A stretch of DNA of 64,000 bases from contig VWPU01003223.1 in assembly GCA_013398955.1 (NCBI GenBank), positions 496,001 through 560,000 on the forward strand. The letters run 5' to 3'. A program made the position numbers and the translations under genes. Numbering within the stretch: position 1 is the stretch's first letter; each line of letters opens with the position of its first letter. Positions 13,270 to 23,304 of the stretch are shown here, piece after piece. The notes beneath the pieces are model-generated. The model worked only from the letters and a program-made list of their open reading frames with translations, searched no databases and was not told the origin of the DNA. This DNA is from Callaeas wilsoni. Its lineage: Eukaryota; Chordata; Aves; Passeriformes; Callaeidae.

Positions 13270-13741
13270 CTCTAATAACTTTCATCTTGGTTTTTCCTAA
13301 AACATGAAAATGAAACCATTCAACTCAGATGGCTGCTGCCAGTCTGCCTGCCTGTCAGCCTCAGAGAGCAATTTGGTTTCTGTATTTCTCTGCAGCAGCA
13401 CAACAAAGTCATTGAGCTGCTGAATCCAATATTCACACGGTACCCACAATACAAGGGGCTCGCAAGGTACAGCAGCAATACCTGGGAAATCTGTATTTGC
13501 ACTGAACAGACGCCAGTGGGATCGCGTGATAAAGGCATGGCAAGACCAAAGGAAATGCCGCAGGAGCGTGCCCCTCTCCAAAAACTCTCAGGCAAAAGCA
13601 ATGGCTGCCAGTAGGACCATGGAAAGTACACAAGAGCAACCCGGAAGCTCTTGCAACCAGGAACAAAAGACAGTGCTAAAACACAAGGAAGGTCAAGAGT
13701 TGCCTAGAGGCCCCAGCATCCCTCATGTCATTCCCATGTGA
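13270..13741. other. stretch of overlapping open frames, coding status unknown
   Basis: Two plus frames and three minus frames are open here for 70-113 codons each, in GC-balanced sequence. One plus frame runs from after a stop near 13424 to a TGA at 13739-13741 (about 105 codons) and contains NRRQWDRVIKAW (about 13508-13543), which resembles the RRxWDxxIKxW core of the histone stem-loop-binding protein RNA-binding domain. The residues on both sides do not continue that family. Another plus frame follows an acceptor-like run ending TTTCTCTGCAG near 13394. With five frames open at once, base composition is the simplest explanation. No start codon in good context and no donor site supports an exon. 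Confidence 0.15.
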
Positions 13742-16700
13742 AATGAAGCACCTGAGGGACTGAGAATATGGTGCAGTACCACCCATCTGCAGACTTTCCA
13801 GTCTGAGGAAAGGGAAGGAGCAATCTGTACATCTTGTTTCTGGTAATGTTCAAGTTAATTTTAAGACACATGCATCCAGCCTCAGGGTCCCAGCAAAAGC
13901 CCTGCACAGATGTCCCCAGGCATCGTTCAGGTAATAGATTTTTAAAGTTTACTTGACTAAAGCTAAAGAGTGTTTTCTGAGAAGCCACAGAATACACAAA
14001 AGAAAAACCAAAATGTTCTAATTAAAGGCCTTCTCCTGTTATCAGAGGATATTGGATTAGTGTAAACCACATCAGAGGAAACTAGTTAATCCATGTTTGG
14101 TTGATTTGTACACTGGGGAAGCCAAGAGATTTTAGCAGTCACTATTATTTACAGCAGTAAATGTCAGTTTAATGACAGAAAATCCAGTGTTACTTTTTTG
14201 GCTGAATGATGAGAGTTTTCTTGTTTCAATATGTACACATTTCTAACTCTCTGACTTCTAAAACAGTAGTATAAATATACTTTGATTTGTGATGTTAACT
14301 CCTAGAATATCCATGACACATTAATTAACGGTGCTGATAACCTCCTGAGACTTGCAAATAGGAACATGATGTAACAGACATGGTAAGTCATTTCAGGAGT
14401 ACTTGAATTTCACACAACAACAGTTTTCTTGGTGGAGGCATGGGCTAGAGGAGGCCAAGATTTGCCTCTGGGATTGCTCTGGGATTACTAGGAGCATCCT
14501 GACACAACATCTACAGTTATGTACAACAGGAAAGCATGAGAACTCTGTCATGTCCCACTGTATGCATAAGGCAGAGCAGCCTATTCAGCTTTTGAGCTGC
14601 TTTCTGGGCAAGCATACTAAAAAATAATGAGCACACCTCTAGACATACTCTTCGTTAAAACAAAAATGGGGTTCTTCATTTATGGTCCCAAAGTTTTTGC
14701 AGTCCAGGTGGGTCGTTTCTGGCCTTTTCTCCTTGGAACACTGTTTAGACAAAGAAGTGCTTGTATGTTTCACTAACCCTTACTTTGTACTAACTCTAGA
14801 CTTGAGCTTTGAGGTTAGGTGATATTTTTCCCCTTTTCTAAATGAATGCCTTGTTCAACACATTGTTGATACAGACTGAAGAGAGGTATATTATACCATA
14901 AGGGACCAGTTTACATGCAGCAATACACATTTTTTTTATTAATGCAATCCATCATTTACCTTATCCTCCCTCTGAAGAAAACAAAAGGATCAAATTTATA
15001 TGTAACTGCCCAATGCAGAGATTTTTGTAAGACTTGTTTATGAAAAGAGAAACCAGTGTGGGAGTAAAATATAATTCATAACATACAAATACTTCCTAAA
15101 GGTACTATAAAGCTTATGGCATCAGCAGAAATAAAAAGCATCATGGGAGAAATAGTAGCAGATCCTCACATTAGAAGGCAGCAGAGAAAGGTCAGGAAGG
15201 GAGGGTAATAGGGAGCTGGTAGCAGCACCCTGTCCCACACTGTGAACAGCAGCATTACTTGAGCAGGAGGGAAGAGAATGTGAAGGTTCTGTCTATGGTA
15301 ATTCTGTTAAGATGCTGTTTCTAGCAAGCAGCATCTCAAATACCAGCTAATACAGACACTTGATATTGCAGTAATGGCATCTGCACCAATTACAGTTCTT
15401 TTGTATGCCTCTTCACATAATCAGAGTGAAACTCAGTTCTACTTCTTCCATCCATAAAGAAAATTAGACATGATTTATTAGGCTCAAGCTACTATGATTT
15501 TAGGCACTGGATCTTCAGCAGATGTAAGTGACCATAGATCAGCAGAGTTGATCTCACAGAACTTTGCCCTGATCTACTCAATCTTGTCTTCAGCTGTGTC
15601 ACAGGCGTCTTCCTCCACTTTTATTAGAGTAAGGTTGCTAGGACAGCTGGGGGAAGCTCACGGGAGTGAAGACACAGACTGGTGTAAAAGGAAAAGTCAG
15701 ATTCCAAAAAAAGTAGACAACATGGAAGGCAGCCCTGAGATGAATTTTGGAGGATGAAAAAATGGCAGTAAGTAAAACAGCATGGATAGGTCATGTCTGG
15801 AAGAAAAGACATAAGCCAGTGAGGGGCAAGCTGTAGTGAGGAGCTGAATTCCACAGTGTAAGAGTGGTATTGCAGTCCAGAAAACTAGAGATAGTTAGTA
15901 AAAAGGGCAGGCTGGAAGAGTTAAATATCAAACTCATTAATGAACTAAAATTAGACTATAAATCCTTTCAGATCTCTCACCCACTGTGGTAATGATGCCC
16001 TGCCTCTTCATTTCACTGTAGAGTCTATTTCTGCTTATGGGACTGTAAGCAATTAGAACAAGAGCCCTTTCACTGTGAAATACCTCAGAAGATACACAGA
16101 TCAGAAAACCAGCACACCTCAAAATACACACTGGTGCAACTACTATGAAGTGTGTAAGAAATGCAATGGGATAGAATTTGGCAGCTGATGTCAGTTAACA
16201 GCAGAAATAGAAAAGATAAAAAGAAAAAAAAATATAAGGCAAGAGGCTGCAGGCAAAATTTGTATATCAGAAATGGAATGGAAAGAAGATAGTGACCTAT
16301 TTCATTGCATCAGAAAGTGATCACTTCTCTTGTTATTGGTGCAAGGACAGGCAATCCATACGTGATCCTGTTCTGGTTTTATGTACTCTAGGCCTCCCAA
16401 ACCTCTTGGACCTGTGAAAACAAGTATTCTGAGAAAATAAGCAAAAATTTTAGGAAAAAAAAGTGACACTTTTTACAGCAACATAAACAGGTATTGAATT
16501 CCAGCTTTGTACATTGCTGTACTGTGGGCTGGCAGCTTTCAGAAAGAGAAGCCTTTAGGTCTGAGGTTTGTAAGCAATTTGCCACACTTGTCATCTTTGC
16601 TGTATAAAAGCCTTTCCCGAAGGACATTGTTCTAACAAAATTATCCATTGCAAAGGCCAGCAGCATGCTCATCGTTTCTCAATCTAGGCTGCATAAAGAG

Positions 16701-18056
16701 GAAAGTCAACCATGCATGTCTATCATCTGGACAATTAGTCTTTCTGACTGCAGACACTATTCTAAAAAGCTAGTCCTTAGAAGCGCCTAATCTTTCAGTT
16801 GGAAATTATTTCCCTTTGTCTGGAAGAAGCATATAGCAATGAACATCCTGTGAGAACAATATTCAGAGGCTTAAAGCAGAATCAATGTAAATACATCAGA
16901 AGCATCCTTGTAACCTCTCTGTGACAAACTAAAAAAAAAAAAATTAAAAAAAAGTGTATTTGTGAGATGAAGTAGCTGAAAACAACAACAAAAGAAAGAA
17001 GATGAGCACAGCACACTGGTCCCTGTGCACCTCCATTTATACTTTTGATACTGCTCCCATCAGTCTCCTTTGTTTAGCCTACCTTCCCTCCGCACATCAT
17101 CATCTGCCGTATTAAATATAGAGGAAAAAACTCACATGGTCAAAGAAAAGGAAGAATTATTTCCAAGGAACTCTTCATAATCACAATACACTACCTTAAT
17201 CTCTAAACTGTATTCTGTACCTGATTTATATGAAATTACACTACCTTCCCATTATCAGTTAAATTCTCTTAGCATTGTCCCAACTGCTTGTACTGGCAAT
17301 TCAGAGGAAAGAAAACCCATGAATTATGAGTAACATCCTTACAGATCCACAAGTATAAGGGTCGGATGAGTATAACTGACAAAATACAGCAATTTACACA
17401 ACAACAAAAAAGTTATTGCTTCATCTGCGATAATGATTTATCTATCATGTTGTGTACTTTCTGTGAAGGCAAAGCTCTCAGTCAGGCAAGGTCTAAGAAT
17501 TTCCAGTTCACTCTTACTTGTCTTCTTTCATTCTTTTCTGACATTTTTAACATCTGCTCAAAAGAAATTCTTCAAAGGGACCAGATCTGAACCATGATGA
17601 CAAAGGCATTTCTAGATGGAAGTATGAGTAAAGCTGGGGATTTTTTCAGTCTGAATTGACAGGAAGATTCACTTTTCCTTATCTGTCTTATCTCTAAGAT
17701 CAGTAACACAGAGACAAATTGGCTTCCTTATGGGAGGAAAGAAGCACAAGCAAAAGCATTTTTATACTATGGGGTTACAACAGTCTTTATTTTCAAGCTC
17801 AATAGCATCAAATGCAAATTAACATCTCACTTAATATGAAGCTCTTCTTGCCTTCTACAATTCTCCTCATCCTTCCACCTCCTCCTGCGTACTCTTGGAA
17901 GTGATGTGGTCTCTGGCAGGTATTTGTTTTGTGCAAATTAAAAGGCATCACTGCATGACAGAGCTGTTTTTGTTTGACTTTTGCATGCATAGGCTGGGAT
18001 GTGAACCGAAGGTATGATTGCTGGGTCAGCCTGCCCAATTTCCATAAATGAAGATT
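13742..18056. other. unique AT-rich noncoding DNA
   Basis: No gene seen. An A-rich tract interrupted by TT lies at 16931-16954. Open frames are at most 94 codons (16388-16672, minus) and show no domain. Confidence 0.6.
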
Positions 18057-18101
18057 TATTTTGGGGGGTTTTTGGTTTGTTGTTTTGTTGGGTTTTTTTT
18101 T
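18057..18101. repeat. G/T-rich low-complexity tract
   Basis: Runs of T and G (GGGGGG, GGTTTGTTG, GGGTTTTTTTT). Its complement resembles the A/C-rich tracts at 8306-8351 and 59554-59600. Confidence 0.75.
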
Positions 18102-19357
18102 AAATGAAGTGACTTAAAAACTAGGAAGTTGCCATGTTGACAATTTTGTTCTCTAAACAGACCAGGTACTGCATAAACTGTATCCAGATCAGTTTACCTA
18201 TTAACATACCTCAGCTGTATTTGACTAGGGCCATTTCAAGGGGCAAAAGGATTGTTTATTGTGAGTGCCTGTTTAATCTTGGGCTCTCAGTCAAGACTGC
18301 TAACTCACATACTGGTTTTCCTGGTCTATTTGTCTATTCATTGAGAGACCACCAACAGCCTTCCCTCCATGGCTCTGAATCTCTACCTGTCTGAATTTTG
18401 AAAATATCAGGTCTTAAAACTGTCCTTTTAATAAACTATCTCTCCATTCTGCTTCCATTTTGGGATACAGTAAAAAACATTAAAATGAAACAGGTTCCCA
18501 TGGCCTCTTTCAAAATTTGATTTCTCCTGCATGGCATCACTCTGAGAAGGGAAAGAACAGAATTCCTGTATATTCCCACAAAGTAACAAGCAGTTGCCAG
18601 AGCGACTTTTGCTCACTGTGCGGCAACTGGTGTCCTAAATAATCCTTAATCTGCAGTCACCACACATGTTGCTCTCATGAGTGGTGTTCTTGGGTGGGAA
18701 TAAGGGTAGTAGATCTGCAAATATCTTCCTGGGCTTGCAGAGCAAGTCTAAAGCAAGGTGCAATTTATACTTCCATTCCTGAAATCCCAGCAGCAGAAAT
18801 GTGCAGTTCATGAAAAAATATTTGTCTCCTGCTTGTAAGAGTCATAGCTGAATTTGGTTCATAGAGTTTCTCAAAGCAGTCAACCTTACAGAGCTACACA
18901 TCCTTTTGCCTTTTTTTTAAAAATCTGTATTGATATCTAGTTCTAAAGAAATTCACTTCAGATGGTAATATTTACATGACAAATACTCAATTCAGTTGCT
19001 GATTCAGATCTTAGTTATTCATTGCATTTCCACAATTTACTGAAACATAGCTCATTATGAAGTATGAAAGGTTAAGTCTCCAGAAAATACCAAAATAAAA
19101 TCAATTACCAGTCTTCAACTGTTCACGGCTAGAGTTTTTTATCAGCTGGACTTTCGAACAACCATTACAAATTTGGACTAGAATAATTTACATCAAAACA
19201 AGGAAGCATGTTGCAATGAAAGGCTGTGTGCATTTCTCTCAGCCAGTAAGGAGGAAGATGCAAACACTCCTCCAAGGAGATGATCAAGGGGCAAGGATGG
19301 GCAGCAGTGCTGTAAGGATTAAGGTGTCGAGAGCAAGGGAGGGAGAGAGCATGTTAC
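18102..19357. other. unique AT-rich noncoding DNA
   Basis: Nothing identifiable before the LTR structure. The last 100 bases become purine-rich (19321-19350). Confidence 0.55.
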
Positions 19358-19468
19358 TACACTGTGGGAGCAGCTGGACTGGAAGCATGCGTCTGCTGGA
19401 TGATTAAAGAACAATGACTAAATTAATTATGATTGTATCTTTTGAACAGATCGCGACCAGCTGAATAA
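19358..19468 (+). mobile_element. inverted copy of LTR U3 end, truncated
   Basis: These 111 bases match, without a gap, the reverse complement of 19919-20029, the outer (U3) end of the minus-strand LTR. I count 12 mismatches, so about 89% identity. Similarity stops abruptly after CTGAATAA at 19461-19468. The first five bases are poorly matched, so the true edge may lie a few bases to either side; a TG occurs at 19352. The arm points outward like its partner, so the whole 19358-20029 unit has U3 ends on both sides. No matching target duplication is seen in the flanks. Confidence 0.8.
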
Positions 19469-19682
19469 TTTCAGCATCTGAAAGTTTATAGCAAGAAGCA
19501 TGCAAAAGCCGTTGCAAAATAGACGAGTAAAGCGTATGTTCTTGCGAGGCAGACTGCCCCACATCACTGCTCTAACCCCCCCCAACTCCCCCGTTCAACA
19601 GGGGCTGTTGGCCTTCTGACCAAAGGCTGTGGACGCTTTGTTTCACCATTGGATTAGCACATCACCACTGGATTCCAGGTAG
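19469..19682 (-). mobile_element. ERV leader or alternative LTR sequence between inverted arms
   Basis: On the minus strand this follows the primer-binding site and would be the untranslated leader of the element. It has a G-rich run (CCCCCCCC at about 19577-19584 on plus). The part near 19469-19560 may instead be further U3 sequence of the plus-oriented LTR, because the junction between the two is not visible. No gag reading frame is present. Confidence 0.5.
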
Positions 19683-19700
19683 CCCTCACATGGGGCACCA
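19683..19700 (-). other. retroviral primer-binding site, tRNA-Lys-like
   Basis: The minus strand reads TGGTGCCCCATGTGAGGG two bases after the LTR's terminal CA, exactly where a primer-binding site belongs. It opens with TGG, as expected from the CCA end of a tRNA. By eye 13 of 18 bases match the lysine-tRNA(1,2) type site used by many ERVK/betaretrovirus-like elements. Two of the differences are C-to-T changes at CpG, the usual decay route. The site fixes the element's orientation as minus. Confidence 0.65.
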
Positions 19701-19748
19701 TTTGTGGCGACTGAGAAAACACGAGTCAGTATTGGATGCAACACTAAC

Positions 19749-19754
19749 TTTATT
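19749..19754 (-). terminator. LTR polyadenylation signal
   Basis: AATAAA on the minus strand, about 46 bases before the LTR's 3' end, as expected in a short-R LTR. Confidence 0.55.
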
Positions 19755-19767
19755 TTCTTGATTAGCT

Positions 19768-19776
19768 CTTTTATAA
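19768..19776 (-). promoter_or_regulatory. LTR TATA box
   Basis: TTATAAAAG on the minus strand, correctly placed between U3 and the AATAAA signal of the LTR. It would drive transcription leftward. Whether it is active is unknown. Confidence 0.6.
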
Positions 19777-20029
19777 GGTTATACAGGCGGATCCAACTGT
19801 GCAGCCAAATAAGATATCATACATCCATGCCCGTTCACATGACTACTGCTCTTCCAAGTTGGCACATTCCTTGGTGGTGGTCTTCCAGCCCAAGGACACA
19901 CACTCCCTTCCGAATATCTTATTCAGCTGGTCATGATCCGTACAAAAGATACAATTATAATTAATTTATTCATTGTTCTTTAATCATCAAGCAGACCCAT
20001 GCTTCCAGTCCAGCCGCTCCCACACTACA

Positions 20030-23000
20030 GCTGTGCTTTATCCATCTTGTCAGGTCACTTGATCCTGGACTAAATAATGGACATGTTTATTTGTAGTGTA
20101 TTTTTAAAAGATTTCCAATTTCCAATACTATTCACCAGAGTATTTGTTGAATAGTCTTCTATTTCACAGGAATAAAAGAACCTCAACAATAAAGGAAAAG
20201 AAAAGAATTGTTCTATGAGGGTGCAATCTGAACAGAAGTGAAAGGGTGATTGAGAGTGGTAAAGTGTAACTTGCAGAGAAAGGAAAGCTGAGTGTTGTCC
20301 AGAGTCTGGTATCTAAGCCTCCCTTGCTAGCTAGAACATATCCTCCCTATGTTTCCATATGCTCTAGGACTACCCTCTAGAAGAGACAGATTGATATAAA
20401 TCATTGTGTAACATACACTAAACCCAGAAAATCACAAAAAATCCACTGAGATGCTTCATACGAAAACTCTTAGAGACTCAAAAGTGTTTTCAGCTCTTAC
20501 AAAGCTTCCTTGAAAAAGTGCGGAGGGAAAAAATAAGTGCAGGGCATGCACCTACCTTGAATATTTTCTGTCTAGACACTAACTGGGAAATCTGTAAGAA
20601 AATGTTAATCACCTGCCTCTGTGGTACTCTTTGCAGATCTGCTTAGTCCCCTGGCCACATCTCCAGAATCCTGTCCTGAGAGATGGCGGATGCCAACAGT
20701 ACCTTAAAACAAGGATTGTCTCATAAACCACTGTTTCATGATTATTGCCTGAGAATTTAGTGAAGGCAGGCCAGACGTATGAGAAAAGCAGTTTCAATGT
20801 TTATACCTCAGCACTAGTTTTTGATAATCAATTGCGTATCTTTCCTTTTCCCCCTTTGTTTCCCTTTGGAGGCAACAAAAAAGCAAGTATTTACTTATGC
20901 ATATGTAAATCACACCCGGGAAAAAAAGAAAAGCCTTCCTGAATGGGAAGAAATATAGACATTTAAGATGCAGTGCTCAGACTGGAACAGGCACAGATAG
21001 CAGCATGACAGGTTCAGGAAAGAGGCCACCCGAGGGTGCAGTAATGGTGAGATCATCCCAGCTAATGGAGGTGCAACAGCAAAACTGAGATAAGCAGCGT
21101 GAGATGCTTGTCAGAGATATGGATAGGTAGATGAAAAACATTTGTGGATTCCTAGGGAGGAAACAAAAGGAAGAGAATATGGGTTTGGATTGATAGGCTT
21201 AATGGCATCCCAGCAGCTATTATGGTTAATGAGCATCACAGACACAGATTTTGGGCAGGTTGTGTAAAAATGCCTATGAACTCTGATAGTTTCACCATCC
21301 ATACGAATTCATATGCTCAGAGTGCTTTCGTGATCCAATTCACAAGATTAAAATGTTTCACATACTGTTTTTGTCAAGAGCAAGCACAGGTTAAACGATT
21401 TCTGTCCACTTTTAACTTCACCAGTGTATTTTACTTAATTTCACTGCTTCACCTTGAGCATGAAGCTGGTGAAATCACCTACTGCTATGTCCATCCCTGG
21501 TGCTCTAATCTACACCATTTGCCTTAGGGGAGGTACAACCTTCATGATGAAGAGTGATCAGCCAACAGTGTACCAGAAGTTAACCCTCAGACTGTGCTGA
21601 ACACTTACAATACTAATGGCATGCACAGAAAGTTCAGATTCAGCGTGCATGTAATATATCCTTTTATCGTTGACATTCTCCACCTCCTCCCACCTCACCC
21701 TGAGTTTTGACTTATGCCATCCCCTCCAAAGGGCTTTCTTTTTCTCCTGTTACTGAAGAAACCAATATTTAAGTCTTTAATCTGACAATATATGCACGCT
21801 TTTCCCGTGGCAACCGTGATGAACTATTCTGTACAGTAGATTTAATTCCTCAGTAATAACAGTATTACAAGGAGAAAGTTTTTAGACTACTAAAAGCATG
21901 TTAAAAGTAGGATTACATATGATTTACCGTCTTAAAACAAGCTCTAATATTGCTAGTTTCAGAAATTATGTTGCTTTCTAGAAAAACAGTGAAGTAATAG
22001 TTGTGCTACAGTTCTTTGCTAAACTGCTGCTCCATCAGTGTTTTGGGTGTTCAATCAAATGGTCTTCCCTTGATAGGTTTATCCCTTAGTGGGCCAGTTG
22101 CTCAGATGCAGCTATGTGAAATGACTGTGCATTGCACTAGCTTCAGTACTATTTCACTGGGAGCAGGATTTGAGTGTCCTGGCAATTGCTTAGCAAATAG
22201 GACTCGAAATCAAAATGACAGCACTCTCATGCCCTAAGTAAGGCACATTTTGGTACCCAGCAAGGGACCAAAGTATAGTTCTGAGTCATTCTTTTAATTC
22301 TACGGAAAAGAATCATGCAGAGGCCTCAAAATCTGTTAGAGCACTGACAGGTCAGTGACTGACAGACATAGGTAGTACAAAAAATGACTTGGGGGTAGCA
22401 CAATCATTCAGTGCCAGAGAACCACATACTGACATTTCTCTTTGCCCAACCCACCTATTACACCTCAAGAGATTCATGGGCTCTGGGGATTTCATGCCAC
22501 TGCAATCCAGAAGGAGCTTACAAACCTCTGGGGAACAATTGCATCCATTTGTCCTGAAGCCTGAATATCTGACACTTGTAGTGTCTTGTCTGCCTTTATA
22601 CTGTGGGATGGGAGTGGGAGGAGAAAATGATAACAGCATTTTTTAGAGGAATGCTAATAATCAGAATATTCTTCTTATTCAGTAATATTAATCACTACTG
22701 AATTAGATGCATTAGCAAAGGGTACTTCATTCCTTTGGAGATAAAAAAGAACCGTCTGAATTCTTCAGGAAATATTCTGGCTATTAGTGTCTATGTAAAG
22801 CCCTAGAAATAATGCTCTCAGAGATAAAATGAAGAATAAGAAAATAATAAAGGCAAATTTCTGTCTATGTGCTGCTCTGCAATTAACTGTGTGAAGCAAT
22901 TCCCAATACCCTTAATCTCAAGAACTCTGCTTATCTGCCCATCCAGTTATTTTTAATTTGTACTTCTATTATTACTACTGCATTATTAATATACCCTGAT

Positions 23001-23121
23001 AAGATAGGAAATAGCCTGGTGGTGTTCTGTTTCAGCGATGCCTTGCACGGCATAATAGTCTTTATGATGAATAACTCCTTCCCATCTGAGGAGATTCATG
23101 ATTCCCACTGCTCACAGACTA
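20030..23121. other. unique AT-rich noncoding DNA
   Basis: No gene seen. The longest open frame is 101 codons (21222-21527, plus), with no recognisable domain. Confidence 0.6.
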
Positions 23122-23304
23122 CGAGGCCCTAGGGGAACCCCATTTCCTCCCCTGCGCTGGTATTCCATTTCCCCAAAGCAGCCTGGGCCTCCTTGTGCCT
23201 ACCACAAGCGCACACGCTGTTATCGGTCAGGGTGCTGCCTTCTCCTTCTGCGTGGCCACGAGAGCCGCACCCCTGGCGCCGCTGCCAGAGCCCATGCCAG
23301 AACG
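23122..23304. promoter_or_regulatory. small CpG-rich island, candidate regulatory element
   Basis: Eleven CpGs lie in 183 bases (23122, 23155, 23209, 23215, 23224, 23251, 23259, 23266, 23277, 23280, 23303), in locally GC-rich sequence with C runs, inside an AT-rich, CpG-poor region. A 90-codon plus frame crosses it but is Arg/Pro/His-rich, as GC-rich noncoding DNA usually reads. No repeat family is recognised. It is shorter than formal CpG-island definitions. It may be a promoter, an enhancer, or a remnant of a GC-rich mobile element. Confidence 0.35.

Larger units (their letters stand above)
19703..20029 (-). mobile_element. complete ERVK/alpharetrovirus-like LTR (327 bp)
   Basis: On the minus strand the sequence begins TGTAGTGTGGGAGC (20029 downward) and ends GTCGCCACA (19703), with canonical TG...CA termini. 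Inside are, in order, an AT-rich U3, a TTATAAAAG TATA box (19768-19776) and an AATAAA signal (19749-19754) only about 15 bases further on. The short R region and total length near 330 bp fit compact avian ERVK/alpharetrovirus LTRs. The primer-binding site follows after two bases. There is no second LTR in the same orientation and no coding region, so this is a fragment of a rearranged provirus. Subfamily not determined. Confidence 0.8.
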
